Assembly (NCBI GenBank): GCA_903895255.1
Contig: CAITTG010000134.1
Coordinates: 1-47,745, forward strand
Origin: an uncultured Verrucomicrobia subdivision 3 bacterium
GTDB taxonomy: Bacteria; Verrucomicrobiota; Verrucomicrobiia; Limisphaerales; UBA11358
Direction: 5' to 3'
Length of the DNA stretch: 47,745 nt
The first letter of the stretch is position 1, and every line of letters begins with the position of its first letter. Of the stretch, positions 16,990 to 25,660 are shown piece after piece. The position numbers were made by a program, and so were the translations under genes. The notes below the pieces were generated by a model. It was given only the letters and a program-made list of their open reading frames with translations, did no database searches and was not told the origin of the DNA.

Positions 16990-19900
16990 TCAAGGTGAAC
17001 TGCTGGAGGCGGAGACTTCTGTGTTTTCCTGCCGCAGGATCCGGCCATCCTTGCTTTCGACCATTTCGGCCGAAAGATCCCGGCCGGAGCCCGTGAAATT
17101 TTTGAGGGTGATTTCCTGGACCCGGCCATCCAGGAGTTCCACCCGCACGGTGTCAGCGCTGGTGGCGACGACAGATTTTACCAACGGCTGGTTCTCAAAT
17201 GGTTCAATCACCGTCAGGAAACGTGCCTCCGTGCCCGGCGCCGCCCGCACAGCATACACCTTGCGCCGCTGCGCCTCGTTGCCCAGGGGATAATCGCTGC
17301 CAATCACCGCCCGGAAACGCACGGCGTGCAAACCCGTCAAATCCAGCCGCACCAAGCCGGACTGCTGCTCATTTTGCGGCTCGGCCGGCGTGGCAAATGG
17401 ATATTCTTTTCCGGCAATCTTGACCGGACCACCAAAATAGTCCCGCCCCGGCTTGGGTGGCTGGGCGACATTTTCGAATTGAATCCGCAATTGATTCAAC
17501 GGGAGTTCCCGTCCGTCCTCGGTCACCAGGCGCGCGCTGCCCCAAAACAAGGATGGTTGTTTGGCCAGTTCCGTCCGGGTTTCCAGTTCGAGGTGCCGCA
17601 TTCCCGCCACGGAAACATCCACCTCGCCCTGTCCCAGAATCCAAGCTCCGAATTTCCCTCCGGCAAGCGTCTGCCCATCGCCGCGCACGGCATAGAACAA
17701 TCGTTTGGAAACGTCATGCATTTCCGGCGCGGTGCCCACCATGATCTCGGCGGTGAGTGGCCAGAGGGTGTGCACATCCAACTTGAGATCGCCTGGTTCG
17801 TTGCCGACCGACCGACTGCCGGAGTTGTCGGCGTTAGGCCCAAAACGCATGGCGAAATGCCCAACGGCCGGCGCGGCCACGGAATACCACGTGCAATCGG
17901 TCACAAATTGCGCCCCGCCCACGGGATCGGCATTCCATTGAGCATCGTGACGCAGAAAGTGCTTTTCGGGCGCTTCGAGCCCCTGAAAACCCTGCAATTG
18001 CAAGAGACTCTCAAACGTATGCACGTTGGTGCCCTTCACATAATCGGCCACCAAAATATAGTCATCCGCCACGATCAATGCGCGGCGCTGCAGCACCGGT
18101 TCGGTAAAACCGGTCAGCGTGCCATAAGCAGGTGCATTCGTGGGAAGCGGCACACTGCGGCCTTCGCGCCAGCATTTTTCCGCAAACGTTTTCACCGGCA
18201 CATAATCATAGACCATCCCCCCATAGGGTGGATTGGACCAGCGCGCCTCGTCCTGCACCACTGCGGCCTGCATCATCCGGCCCGGGTGAAAGAGCAACCG
18301 CTCGCCCGCGGTGGCCTCCTGCATTTTTTCGTCCACCACCACCAGGTTATGGTTGAGCGAGGTCTGGCAGTAAAACTTGTACATGAACGGCTCGTAACCC
18401 CAAAAGACGGATTCCGGGTTCCAGAAACTACGACCATAACGCATGAGCGAGAGCAAATCCGTGCGGTCATAATGACCGTGCGCCCAGCCATGGGTGCCAT
18501 AATGCAACACAGCCTGAATCTGCTCCCGGATGGGGCGGTTGGTGGTTTGCGAGCGCAGCATCACCAGACCGACATTGTCCGCAAAGGCATCTTCATGGAA
18601 TTTTTCCGGCATTTGGGCGGGCAATTCGGGCACGCCATACAGCAGGTCCCGCTGGGCACCACCAATCTTAATCATGGCCGCATAAGCCGGATCCCGAAAG
18701 GCATAATAAGCCAACTCAAAGGGGTGGGCGCCCACCTCGGTGCGATTACCTGTCACCTGGTTTTCGGTGGCATCATTCACCCCGAACATCACGCCACGCC
18801 AGTCAACAAACGGGAGCAGGCTGTCCCACAAATCCCGAACCTGCCGGCAGGGCCGCCGAGTGGGTCCAAAAATATCCGCGCTCATGCCGAAAGGTTTGCG
18901 GCGCTCCTCCGGGTCAGGGCTGGTGACGGCCAGGCCACCGCTCAATTCCGTCGTCAGCATCACCTGGGGTGAGTAGCTGGCGGGTACTTTCATATTCAAA
19001 AAATCCACGCCAAACGGAGCGTAGGCCAGGCCCGCCTGGGTGAATTCACTGGCACACCACAGGTTGTAACTAATCGAAGATTCATACCACCATCCGTCGT
19101 CCATGGTGCCTTTGGCCAGTTGATCGCAAATACCGGAGGGACCGGCAAACCAGCGGTCGGCCGCCGCCAGATCTTGCAGGGCCAGCGCGCAATAAAACGC
19201 CCCGCAAACCTCCGCCAGATTCCAGTTGTTGATCGAGCCGGAATCACTCGCCCGCTCAATAGTTTCCTGAAACAGCCGGAAGGTCACTTCCAGTTGCTGG
19301 CGGTCCGCAGCGGTCAGAACCCCGGCATCCAAAATCAGGTCATAGCTCATGGCCACGTGCTGGAAGAATTCCCCCTCCTGCACGAGGCTTTGATTGCAGG
19401 CGCGCTGGGTTGCCGGATACCCCCCCACGGGATCGGATAGCCGGCGCAAAAACAGCGCAACTTTTTCCGCCGCTTCCTGGTCGCCGGCAAGCTGCCAGCA
19501 GCAGACTGCGGCCAGCAAATTATTCTCCTCCTGGGTGCGAAACAAAAACGGCCCATAAGTGTCATCCGGATCGTTGCCCGGCGCACCGGCAATTTCCGGC
19601 ACCTGCCAGGCACGGGCTTTTTTAACAATCGCTGCCAGTTGCGCTTTGGCCCAGTCATACCGGGCCACTTTTGCCCGCACGTCCCGCCAGCCCGCCGCCG
19701 TGTGCAAAATGAATGGCGAAGGCACGGCGCAGGTGGTGATGAATTTCAACTGGCTGGCGCTGGCCGCCGCGCCATCGGGAATGGCCTGTAAAACTTGGGT
19801 TTCGTGACCACCGGGAGGCACGCGATCCGAAATGGGCACACGCACCGTCACCACACGACTCTCTCCGGGCTGCAAGTTCACGGCGTCTGGTTCCACGGAA

Positions 19901-20589
19901 GGTTTCATTTCCTCCCAGCCGTAGTGCACAAAGGACAACGCGACAGATTGTCCCACCGGACTGCCGTTTTCCACCCGCACCGCATATTCGACGGTCTGTC
20001 TGGGCGGACCCGCCTGCCCGCGCACCGCGCATTCCAAGGCCACCACGGGAGCTTTGACCGCCCGGACCTGCCGCACTTCCATGATGCCACCAGGATTGCC
20101 AGCCGGATTACGGGCGGAGATGGTGAGCGACTTGACGGACTTCAGAAAGGCAGTATTGGCCTGATCAAAATTAAACGCCGACCAGGGAAGGGTAATTCGA
20201 TGCCAGCCGGCCCCGCTGACATGCTGCACGCTGGTGACGGGCGGCTCCCCAACCAGCCCCGGCGCAACCCGTTGAATGGACACCGTCAGCACCATTTCCG
20301 CGGGCGCGGACAAACGCATGTCAAACTGGACCCCGTAGTATTTCTGCCATTCCGCCGCACTGTCGTTGTAAATGCGGAACCCGTGCTTGTATTCCCCGCG
20401 CGGTCCATCCGGATACGTGAAACTGATTTCCCCCGGTATGTTCAGGGTGGCGTCGGGCCCAGGCCCGGTCCAACTGTAAACAGCCTCCGGCAGAGCCAGG
20501 GAATTACTCCCGACCTGGGCCGGCAAAGTTCCGGTGAAAAAAATCAACGTCAAGGCCAGCAACCAGGCGGGCGCAGCATGACGATTCAT
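16990..20589 (-). CDS. Secreted heparinase II/III-like polysaccharide lyase
   Basis: The product is about 1,199 residues from the ATG at 20589, where a signal peptide begins ('MNRHAAPAWLLALTLIFF', cleavage near 'PAQ'). In-frame ATGs at 20601 and 20631 would only lengthen the n-region. The N-terminal half has beta-rich carbohydrate-binding-like segments (about 30-290), then an alpha-toroid (about 310-600). The lyase signature is 'GTHGWAHGHYDRTDLLSL' near residue 700, followed by 'NHNLVVVDEKMQ' near 746, matching the 'H.HYD...HN.vvvD' pattern of heparinase II/III and related uronate lyases. A beta-sandwich follows. It likely cleaves a uronic-acid polysaccharide outside the inner membrane; the substrate is unknown. 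Confidence 0.82.
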   Translation of the reverse strand: MNRHAAPAWLLALTLIFFTGTLPAQVGSNSLALPEAVYSWTGPGPDATLNIPGEISFTYPDGPRGEYKHGFRIYNDSAAEWQKYYGVQFDMRLSAPAEMVLTVSIQRVAPGLVGEPPVTSVQHVSGAGWHRITLPWSAFNFDQANTAFLKSVKSLTISARNPAGNPGGIMEVRQVRAVKAPVVALECAVRGQAGPPRQTVEYAVRVENGSPVGQSVALSFVHYGWEEMKPSVEPDAVNLQPGESRVVTVRVPISDRVPPGGHETQVLQAIPDGAAASASQLKFITTCAVPSPFILHTAAGWRDVRAKVARYDWAKAQLAAIVKKARAWQVPEIAGAPGNDPDDTYGPFLFRTQEENNLLAAVCCWQLAGDQEAAEKVALFLRRLSDPVGGYPATQRACNQSLVQEGEFFQHVAMSYDLILDAGVLTAADRQQLEVTFRLFQETIERASDSGSINNWNLAEVCGAFYCALALQDLAAADRWFAGPSGICDQLAKGTMDDGWWYESSISYNLWCASEFTQAGLAYAPFGVDFLNMKVPASYSPQVMLTTELSGGLAVTSPDPEERRKPFGMSADIFGPTRRPCRQVRDLWDSLLPFVDWRGVMFGVNDATENQVTGNRTEVGAHPFELAYYAFRDPAYAAMIKIGGAQRDLLYGVPELPAQMPEKFHEDAFADNVGLVMLRSQTTNRPIREQIQAVLHYGTHGWAHGHYDRTDLLSLMRYGRSFWNPESVFWGYEPFMYKFYCQTSLNHNLVVVDEKMQEATAGERLLFHPGRMMQAAVVQDEARWSNPPYGGMVYDYVPVKTFAEKCWREGRSVPLPTNAPAYGTLTGFTEPVLQRRALIVADDYILVADYVKGTNVHTFESLLQLQGFQGLEAPEKHFLRHDAQWNADPVGGAQFVTDCTWYSVAAPAVGHFAMRFGPNADNSGSRSVGNEPGDLKLDVHTLWPLTAEIMVGTAPEMHDVSKRLFYAVRGDGQTLAGGKFGAWILGQGEVDVSVAGMRHLELETRTELAKQPSLFWGSARLVTEDGRELPLNQLRIQFENVAQPPKPGRDYFGGPVKIAGKEYPFATPAEPQNEQQSGLVRLDLTGLHAVRFRAVIGSDYPLGNEAQRRKVYAVRAAPGTEARFLTVIEPFENQPLVKSVVATSADTVRVELLDGRVQEITLKNFTGSGRDLSAEMVESKDGRILRQENTEVSASSSSP

Positions 20590-20679
20590 GTCGGTTTGCA
20601 TTTTGTCAGGGGGCAGATTGTACAGTTGCATCCAGTTGTAAAGTCGATTCCCCTTCGGCCCGGGGGCGGCTCCGACGCG

Positions 20680-22056
20680 CTATTTCCCCAGACAAAACTG
20701 GCTGAAAATCGAATCCAGCAAATCCTCGGTGGTGGTTTTCCCCACAATCTCGCCGACGGCATTTACTGCCATGCGCAATTCTGCCGCCGCGAGTTCCAGC
20801 GTCTCATCTGCGCGCAGCACCGCGACAGTGCGCTGCGTGGCCAACCGCGCGCGGCCCAGGGCCTCCTGATGCCGGGAATTAATCATGACCTGGAACATTT
20901 CCCCCTCTAACTCGCCCGACCAAGCCAGCGCCTTGATCGCGTCCTTGAGGGACTCCATTCCCTGCCCCGTGGCACAACTGACCTCGACCACCTGCGCCGC
21001 CGCAGCCATGCTGGGGGGCAGTCGCAGTTCCCGGGTAAGATCCACCTTGTTCAGCACCAGAATCCGCCGCTTGTCAGCGAACTCAGCAAAATAGCGCTCA
21101 TCCGCCGGGGTCAATGATTCGCTGGCATCGAGCAAGTGCAGGATAAATTCCGCCCGGGCCAGCGATTCCCTGCTCCTCCGAATGCCTTCCAGCTCAATTT
21201 GATCCTGCGATTCACGCAGGCCGGCGGTGTCAATGAAGATGACCGGAATGCCACGGATATTGGCCGTTTCCTCAATCGTGTCCCGCGTGGTGCCCGCGAT
21301 GGGGGAGACAATCGCGCGGTCATGCCCCAGCAATTGGTTGAGCAAACTCGACTTTCCCGCGTTGGGCCGCCCGATAATCGCCGCCCGGATACCGCGCCGG
21401 AGAATTTGCCCTTCATTGGCCGTCCGCAGCAGTTCCTCCATGAAACGAACGCCGCGCTCCAGCCGGGCAATCAACTGCCCGCGTGTGTCGGGCGAAATAT
21501 CCTCTTCAGGAAAATCAATATGGGCCTCGACATGCGCGAGCGTATGGATCATTTCGTCGCGCAACTGGTTGATGCGCTGGGAAAGTTTGCCGGCAAGTTG
21601 TTCGTTGGCCGCTTGCAGGGCCAGTTCGGTGCGCGAATGAATCAAGTCCGCCACCGCCTCGGCCTGCGCGAGATCGATGCGACCGTTCAGGAAGGCGCGC
21701 CGAGTGAATTCCCCCGGACCCGCCAACCGCGCGCCGTTTTCCAGGAGCGTATCCAGCACGAGTTTGGCGGGCAAAACACCGCCGTGACAGGAAATTTCTA
21801 CCGTGTCTTCCCGCGTAAAGGTGCGCGGCGCCCGCATCACCGCCACCAGCACCTCATCCACCGTGCGGCCCGATCGCACAATATGGCCATAGTGAATGGT
21901 GTGTGAAGGAGCGGTTGAAAGAGCCAGGGATTGCCTGCCGGCCGGCACAAAACTGCGATCCGCGACCAGCAAGGCCTGCGGACCGGACAATCTTACGACG
22001 GCCAGTCCGCCCTGCCCGAGCGGCGTGGCGATGGCGGCGATAGTGTCCTCAAGCAT
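20680..22056 (-). CDS. mnmE: tRNA uridine-5-carboxymethylaminomethyl modification GTPase MnmE
   Basis: This 458-residue protein has the standard layout. The N-terminal formyl-THF-binding domain begins 'DTIAAIATPLGQGGLAVVRLSG', shown here as 'GQGGLAVVRLSG', and includes 'CHGG' and 'GEFTRRAFLNGRIDLAQAEA'. The helical domain carries an inserted GTPase with P-loop 'GRPNAGKSS' (about 227), 'GTTRDTIEE', 'DTAG' and 'NKVD'. The C-terminus is the FCLGK form of the catalytic Cys motif (C-x-G-K). With MnmG it modifies wobble uridines of tRNAs. It starts 18 bases after the small gene upstream and may be co-transcribed with it. Confidence 0.98.
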   Translation of the reverse strand: MLEDTIAAIATPLGQGGLAVVRLSGPQALLVADRSFVPAGRQSLALSTAPSHTIHYGHIVRSGRTVDEVLVAVMRAPRTFTREDTVEISCHGGVLPAKLVLDTLLENGARLAGPGEFTRRAFLNGRIDLAQAEAVADLIHSRTELALQAANEQLAGKLSQRINQLRDEMIHTLAHVEAHIDFPEEDISPDTRGQLIARLERGVRFMEELLRTANEGQILRRGIRAAIIGRPNAGKSSLLNQLLGHDRAIVSPIAGTTRDTIEETANIRGIPVIFIDTAGLRESQDQIELEGIRRSRESLARAEFILHLLDASESLTPADERYFAEFADKRRILVLNKVDLTRELRLPPSMAAAAQVVEVSCATGQGMESLKDAIKALAWSGELEGEMFQVMINSRHQEALGRARLATQRTVAVLRADETLELAAAELRMAVNAVGEIVGKTTTEDLLDSIFSQFCLGK

Positions 22057-22074
22057 GGGAAATCACCCGCTGGT

Positions 22075-22332
22075 TTAAACGTGGCGGCAGTTGCCCAACT
22101 GGTTTTCCGATTCCCGCCCCTGCAAAAAGAGCCGCGCCTTCTCGTAGCTTTTCTTGTGCAGGTAATGCAGCAAGGTGGGGTCAGTTTGGCGGGGTAATTG
22201 GGCGGTCAGCGCATCAAGCCGGGCAAAGAGCGGCAGCAAATCCGGTTTGGGCCGGGCCGTGGCCATGGATTTGACGGCCAAATCCAGTTCCACCAGCGCC
22301 CTTAAAATATTTGTTTCCAGCGATGAATCCAC
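22075..22332 (-). CDS. Small conserved-looking protein upstream of mnmE
   Basis: This 85-residue ORF is soluble and mostly helical ('LFARLDALTAQLP', 'LLHYLHKKSYEKARLFLQG'), with codon usage like its neighbours. I do not recognise a family. It lies 18 bases upstream of mnmE on the same strand, suggesting one transcript. The close spacing and the protein-like composition support it as a real gene. Confidence 0.65.
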   Translation of the reverse strand: MDSSLETNILRALVELDLAVKSMATARPKPDLLPLFARLDALTAQLPRQTDPTLLHYLHKKSYEKARLFLQGRESENQLGNCRHV

Positions 22333-22379
22333 CCCCCACTCTTAACTCTTTTGCTGAGGTGGGGCAATGAAATCCCGCC

Positions 22380-23207
22380 TCATTCAAAGGCGCTGGGGGC
22401 CGCCGCCTTGGCCGGGCTGGGGGTGGGAGTGACGGTGTCGCGCGGCTGCGCTCGCAATGCTTTCACCTCGTCCGGCGTTACTTCGAGGCCAGCGTTGCCA
22501 AATGAATTATAAACATAGGTCAGCACATTCGCAATGTCCTGGTCCCCCAGCGGAAAGGCGGGCATGTTGTTGTTGAATTTGGTGCCATTGACCACCACCT
22601 CGCCCTGACGCCCATAGATGACCAGTTTCACTGCCCGTGCCTTGTCGGCATTCAAGAAGTCCGAGCCCGCCAGTGGCGGAAACACATTGGGCACCCCGCG
22701 ACCGGTGGGCTGGTGACACGCGGCGCAAATGGAAGTAAACAACCGTTGGCCCAATTTGATGCGCTCGGCCTTGGATTTGGCCGCCCCAGGCGCCGGTGGT
22801 TCGCCCCGGGCGCCGCCCTGGTCCACCCAGGTTTTGATCATCTCCCGGTCCGCATCGGTAAGGGCGAGGGATTCCGGGCTGTTAACGATGGGCATCGGTT
22901 CCTTGTAATATCGGCCTTTGTAGCTGTCCCATAGCCGGCGCCGGATTTCCCAGCGATCGGCATAAGCGGTTTTATAGTCCAGCCAATTGTACACAAAGCG
23001 GGTCTCCTGATTGTGGCAGCGGGAACAACTGCCCATGAAAATGGGCTGGATGTCCCCCAGGTAGGTGGGCCGAGGATTGGCTGCCGCCGTCGGCGCGTCC
23101 TCCGCCATCACGGTGCTCCCGGCCAGGAGGCAACCGCCGGCGGCAAGTATAGTCGGCCAGATCCGCAACGACCGGCGGAATGGATTCAGAGCGAGAAAAG
23201 TCTTCAT
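22380..23207 (-). CDS. Secreted diheme cytochrome c
   Basis: I prefer the ATG at 23207 (275 residues) because a signal peptide follows directly ('MKTFLALNPFRRSLRIW...GSTVMA'); an upstream ATG at 23243 adds 12 residues. The first domain carries CSRCH in 'QPIFMGSCSRCHNQ' and a 'MPIVNSPESLALTDADREMI' region, as in planctomycete and verrucomicrobial cytochromes. The second is a class I domain with CAACH, 'GVPNVFPPLAGSDFL' and 'MPAFPLGDQDIANVLTYVYN', close to the cytochrome domain attached to some copper nitrite reductases. The tail is Ala/Pro/Lys-rich and ends PSAFE. It is encoded after a porin and a monoheme cytochrome; periplasmic electron transfer is likely. Confidence 0.88.
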   Translation of the reverse strand: MKTFLALNPFRRSLRIWPTILAAGGCLLAGSTVMAEDAPTAAANPRPTYLGDIQPIFMGSCSRCHNQETRFVYNWLDYKTAYADRWEIRRRLWDSYKGRYYKEPMPIVNSPESLALTDADREMIKTWVDQGGARGEPPAPGAAKSKAERIKLGQRLFTSICAACHQPTGRGVPNVFPPLAGSDFLNADKARAVKLVIYGRQGEVVVNGTKFNNNMPAFPLGDQDIANVLTYVYNSFGNAGLEVTPDEVKALRAQPRDTVTPTPSPAKAAAPSAFE

Positions 23208-23254
23208 GGGTGCGATGATTTGGTTGATAAGGAGTGGCTTCATTTCATACCCGG

Positions 23255-24634
23255 TTAAAACCCATAGGAAAGTTGCAGGATGAGCTGGTTGACTTGGCTG
23301 GGATCATTGCTGTGGAGAAACTCATAATCGCCCTCAAACAGAAACGCGCTGGTGATGTAGTACACATAGCCAACGGTGTAGCGACGGGTGCTGTAATTAT
23401 ATAAGTTGTCCGTCTGGTTGTACCCCCCATGCACAGAGTCAAACCGGCCGATTAACTCCAGATTGTTAATGCCCGGGAATTCCAGGTTCAGACCCGCAAG
23501 TTTGTAGCCGACCTGAGTCCACCAGCCATCCTGCGCGACATTCCCTTGGTCGCTGCCAAACTGGGTGTGGATATATTCGCCCTTCGCCTCAATGCTCGAA
23601 CCCAAATGAAGGGCGGCGTCAAACACTCCGGCGGTCCAGATGTGATTACCGGCATTGTCCCACTGTCCCGACATCCCCGAGATGCCCAATTCCAAATCGT
23701 AATGCGGTTTGTAGGGCATGAAGATCCCCAAACGTCCGCCGCCGGCTGGGTCCTGGTGCAAGTTCGGCCCTACGTTGCCATTCAAGTCCAGCGAACCCGC
23801 GTTGCCAGTGGTGTCCGACGAACTCACACCGTTAACGCCATAAACCGAGTAGTTAAAAATCTTGCCCGTTTCGCCCAGCGGAACCCCGCCGCGCAACTGC
23901 ACCCCCGCCCCGGCCCCGGGGATTAATTCATCCACCGGCAGCGGATTATCCGGCAGTTTGTTTAACCAGCCCGCGCCACGCTCGGTATATGTCCCCAGCG
24001 GCAGCAACATGTAGCCGGCGCAAAAGGTCATGTAATCGGTCATGACATAATCCAGTTGCGCGAAACTTAAATTAAACGTCGTGGTGTAACCGGCCCCTTG
24101 ATTGGGTGGGTTCGTGTTGGGGTTGTTATTATTGGAGAGGGTGGTGTCAAATCCGGCCTCGAATAAAATATTGTCTCCGCCCCGATAGAGAAAAATCGGG
24201 GCGAAATCCGCCATGTAAAACGAGCCGTTGCCCTGATTAGGCTTCACAAACTGCATCTCTGCATCCCCCAGCATCATGAAGTTGTGATTAACGGTCGCCT
24301 CGTCCAGCGGCACGCGCGGCAGGGGTTGCGTTTGGGCAGTGGCCACGGCCACGGCTTTTTGCTGCGCGTCGTTGGCCGTCTGTTGGGTTTCGGCGAGCTT
24401 TTGCTGGAGCTGCTGCAATTGAACCTGGTCCTGTTCATGAATTTGCTGCACCACCTGGTTGGTCTGCCGCAAACTCTGTACTTCGTCAGCCAGTTTGGCC
24501 ACGGTCTCCTGCAAGGCTTTAAAATCCGCGTCGCTCACCTCGGCCTGCACCCGGGCGGGGGTCGCCATCCACAGTGCGCTGCCGGCGGTCAGGAGGCCGG
24601 TCATCACCCGGCGGGAAGTTGTTTTGGTTTTCAT
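23255..24634 (-). CDS. Outer-membrane beta-barrel porin with N-terminal coiled coil
   Basis: The product is 459 residues. A signal peptide ('MKTKTTSRRVMTGLLTAGS...VQA') is followed by a coiled-coil segment (about 38-95, Gln/Leu-rich, 'LQETVAKLADEVQSLRQ') and then a barrel of alternating Tyr/Phe/Gly strands that ends in Phe, as expected for BAM recognition. It resembles OprO/OprP-like porins of Verrucomicrobiota and Planctomycetes. It sits between two cytochrome genes (gaps of 27 and 47 bases), so these three probably form one transcript. The substrate is unknown. Confidence 0.85.
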   Translation of the reverse strand: MKTKTTSRRVMTGLLTAGSALWMATPARVQAEVSDADFKALQETVAKLADEVQSLRQTNQVVQQIHEQDQVQLQQLQQKLAETQQTANDAQQKAVAVATAQTQPLPRVPLDEATVNHNFMMLGDAEMQFVKPNQGNGSFYMADFAPIFLYRGGDNILFEAGFDTTLSNNNNPNTNPPNQGAGYTTTFNLSFAQLDYVMTDYMTFCAGYMLLPLGTYTERGAGWLNKLPDNPLPVDELIPGAGAGVQLRGGVPLGETGKIFNYSVYGVNGVSSSDTTGNAGSLDLNGNVGPNLHQDPAGGGRLGIFMPYKPHYDLELGISGMSGQWDNAGNHIWTAGVFDAALHLGSSIEAKGEYIHTQFGSDQGNVAQDGWWTQVGYKLAGLNLEFPGINNLELIGRFDSVHGGYNQTDNLYNYSTRRYTVGYVYYITSAFLFEGDYEFLHSNDPSQVNQLILQLSYGF

Positions 24635-24661
24635 GATTGCTTAAAAAGATGGTTCGCCCGC

Positions 24662-25006
24662 TCAACGACCGCTGTTTTCCTGGAGATATTTAAGGATGCG
24701 CCGGGACTGTTCCCCGGGGATGCCTGCCCGCACTTGCATGTGCAGCATGATCGTTTTCCATTGGGCTGCCGTCCGCTCCGTGGGATAGCGCTCGGGATGG
24801 CAACGGTTGCAGTGGATGGAGTACAGTTCCGCACCGCTCAGCTTGTGCTCAAGCACCGGACTCGCAGGCGCAGGCGCGGTGGCACTGATCACCGCAGCGT
24901 TGGTGTCCCCCGGCGCAGCTCCAGCCGTGCACGGAAACGCAATTCTCAGCAGGCAAACGCCAGCCACCAACAGGCTGGACCGAAAAAGCAGGGGCGGTTT
25001 ATTCAT
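24662..25006 (-). CDS. Small periplasmic monoheme cytochrome c
   Basis: This 114-residue protein has a signal peptide (about residues 1-30) and one heme site, CNRCH, in 'LYSIHCNRCHPERYPTERT'. 'QWKTIMLHMQVRAGIPG' follows, where Met could be the sixth ligand, and the protein ends with a helix 'ILKYLQENSGR'. It is the first gene of the cytochrome-porin-diheme cytochrome cluster. A 221-base gap separates it from the divergent TPR gene and should hold the promoter. Confidence 0.85.
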   Translation of the reverse strand: MNKPPLLFRSSLLVAGVCLLRIAFPCTAGAAPGDTNAAVISATAPAPASPVLEHKLSGAELYSIHCNRCHPERYPTERTAAQWKTIMLHMQVRAGIPGEQSRRILKYLQENSGR

Positions 25007-25227
25007 AAGTTTTCGTTTTTCTTATATTGTTTTTATAAGCTGGATTTATGATATCATAAGACTCCAGCCACGCTCTGGCTCAACGTCCCTTGCCAAATGG
25101 AGAACAATTTTTGTTTTTGCATTGAACGCAGCCATCTTGCGGGTCATTGAGGTTTGGGTTTTGAAGTTTTTATTACGCCCTCTCCGCTTGACTTGCCGGG
25201 GCCGGTTGGAAAAACTGTAACCTCCTT

Positions 25228-25644
25228 ATGACGGCCAAGAGCAATCCTCGGAAAAAGACCAATCGCGCCAGCCAGCGCGACCTGGACACCAAGATCAACT
25301 TCCTCGCGGGCATCGTGCGCCGCGACCCTGATTATGTGGATGCCCTGCAATTGCTTGGTGATCATTACACCCAGCGCGGTCTCTTCCAAGAGGGCTTGAA
25401 AGTGGATGAGCGGCTGGCCCAGTTGGAACCGACGAGCTCGCTGGTTTTTTACAACCTTGCCTGCAGCTACTCCCTCACGGACCAGTTTGACCGGGCGGTG
25501 CAGGCCCTCGACCGGGCCCTGGACCTTGGCTACCGGGACTTTACCTGGCTCGCCCGGGATCCGGACTTGAAGAAATTGCGGAAACATCCCGCGTTTGAAG
25601 ACCTCAAGGCCAAGATCCGCACCTTGAAGGTCAGCGCCCGCTAA
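25228..25644 (+). CDS. TPR-repeat protein
   Basis: The 138-residue protein has a basic N-terminus ('MTAKSNPRKKTNRASQ') and about three tetratricopeptide units: 'DALQLLGDHYTQRGLFQEGL', 'SLVFYNLACSYSLTDQFDRA' and the following helix pair up to 'DLGYRDFTWLARDPDLKKL'. Such proteins mediate protein contacts; no partner can be named. It is 16 bases upstream of mtnA on the same strand, so the two are likely co-transcribed. Confidence 0.85.
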   Translation: MTAKSNPRKKTNRASQRDLDTKINFLAGIVRRDPDYVDALQLLGDHYTQRGLFQEGLKVDERLAQLEPTSSLVFYNLACSYSLTDQFDRAVQALDRALDLGYRDFTWLARDPDLKKLRKHPAFEDLKAKIRTLKVSAR

Positions 25645-25660
25645 TGCCTATTGGAATCAC

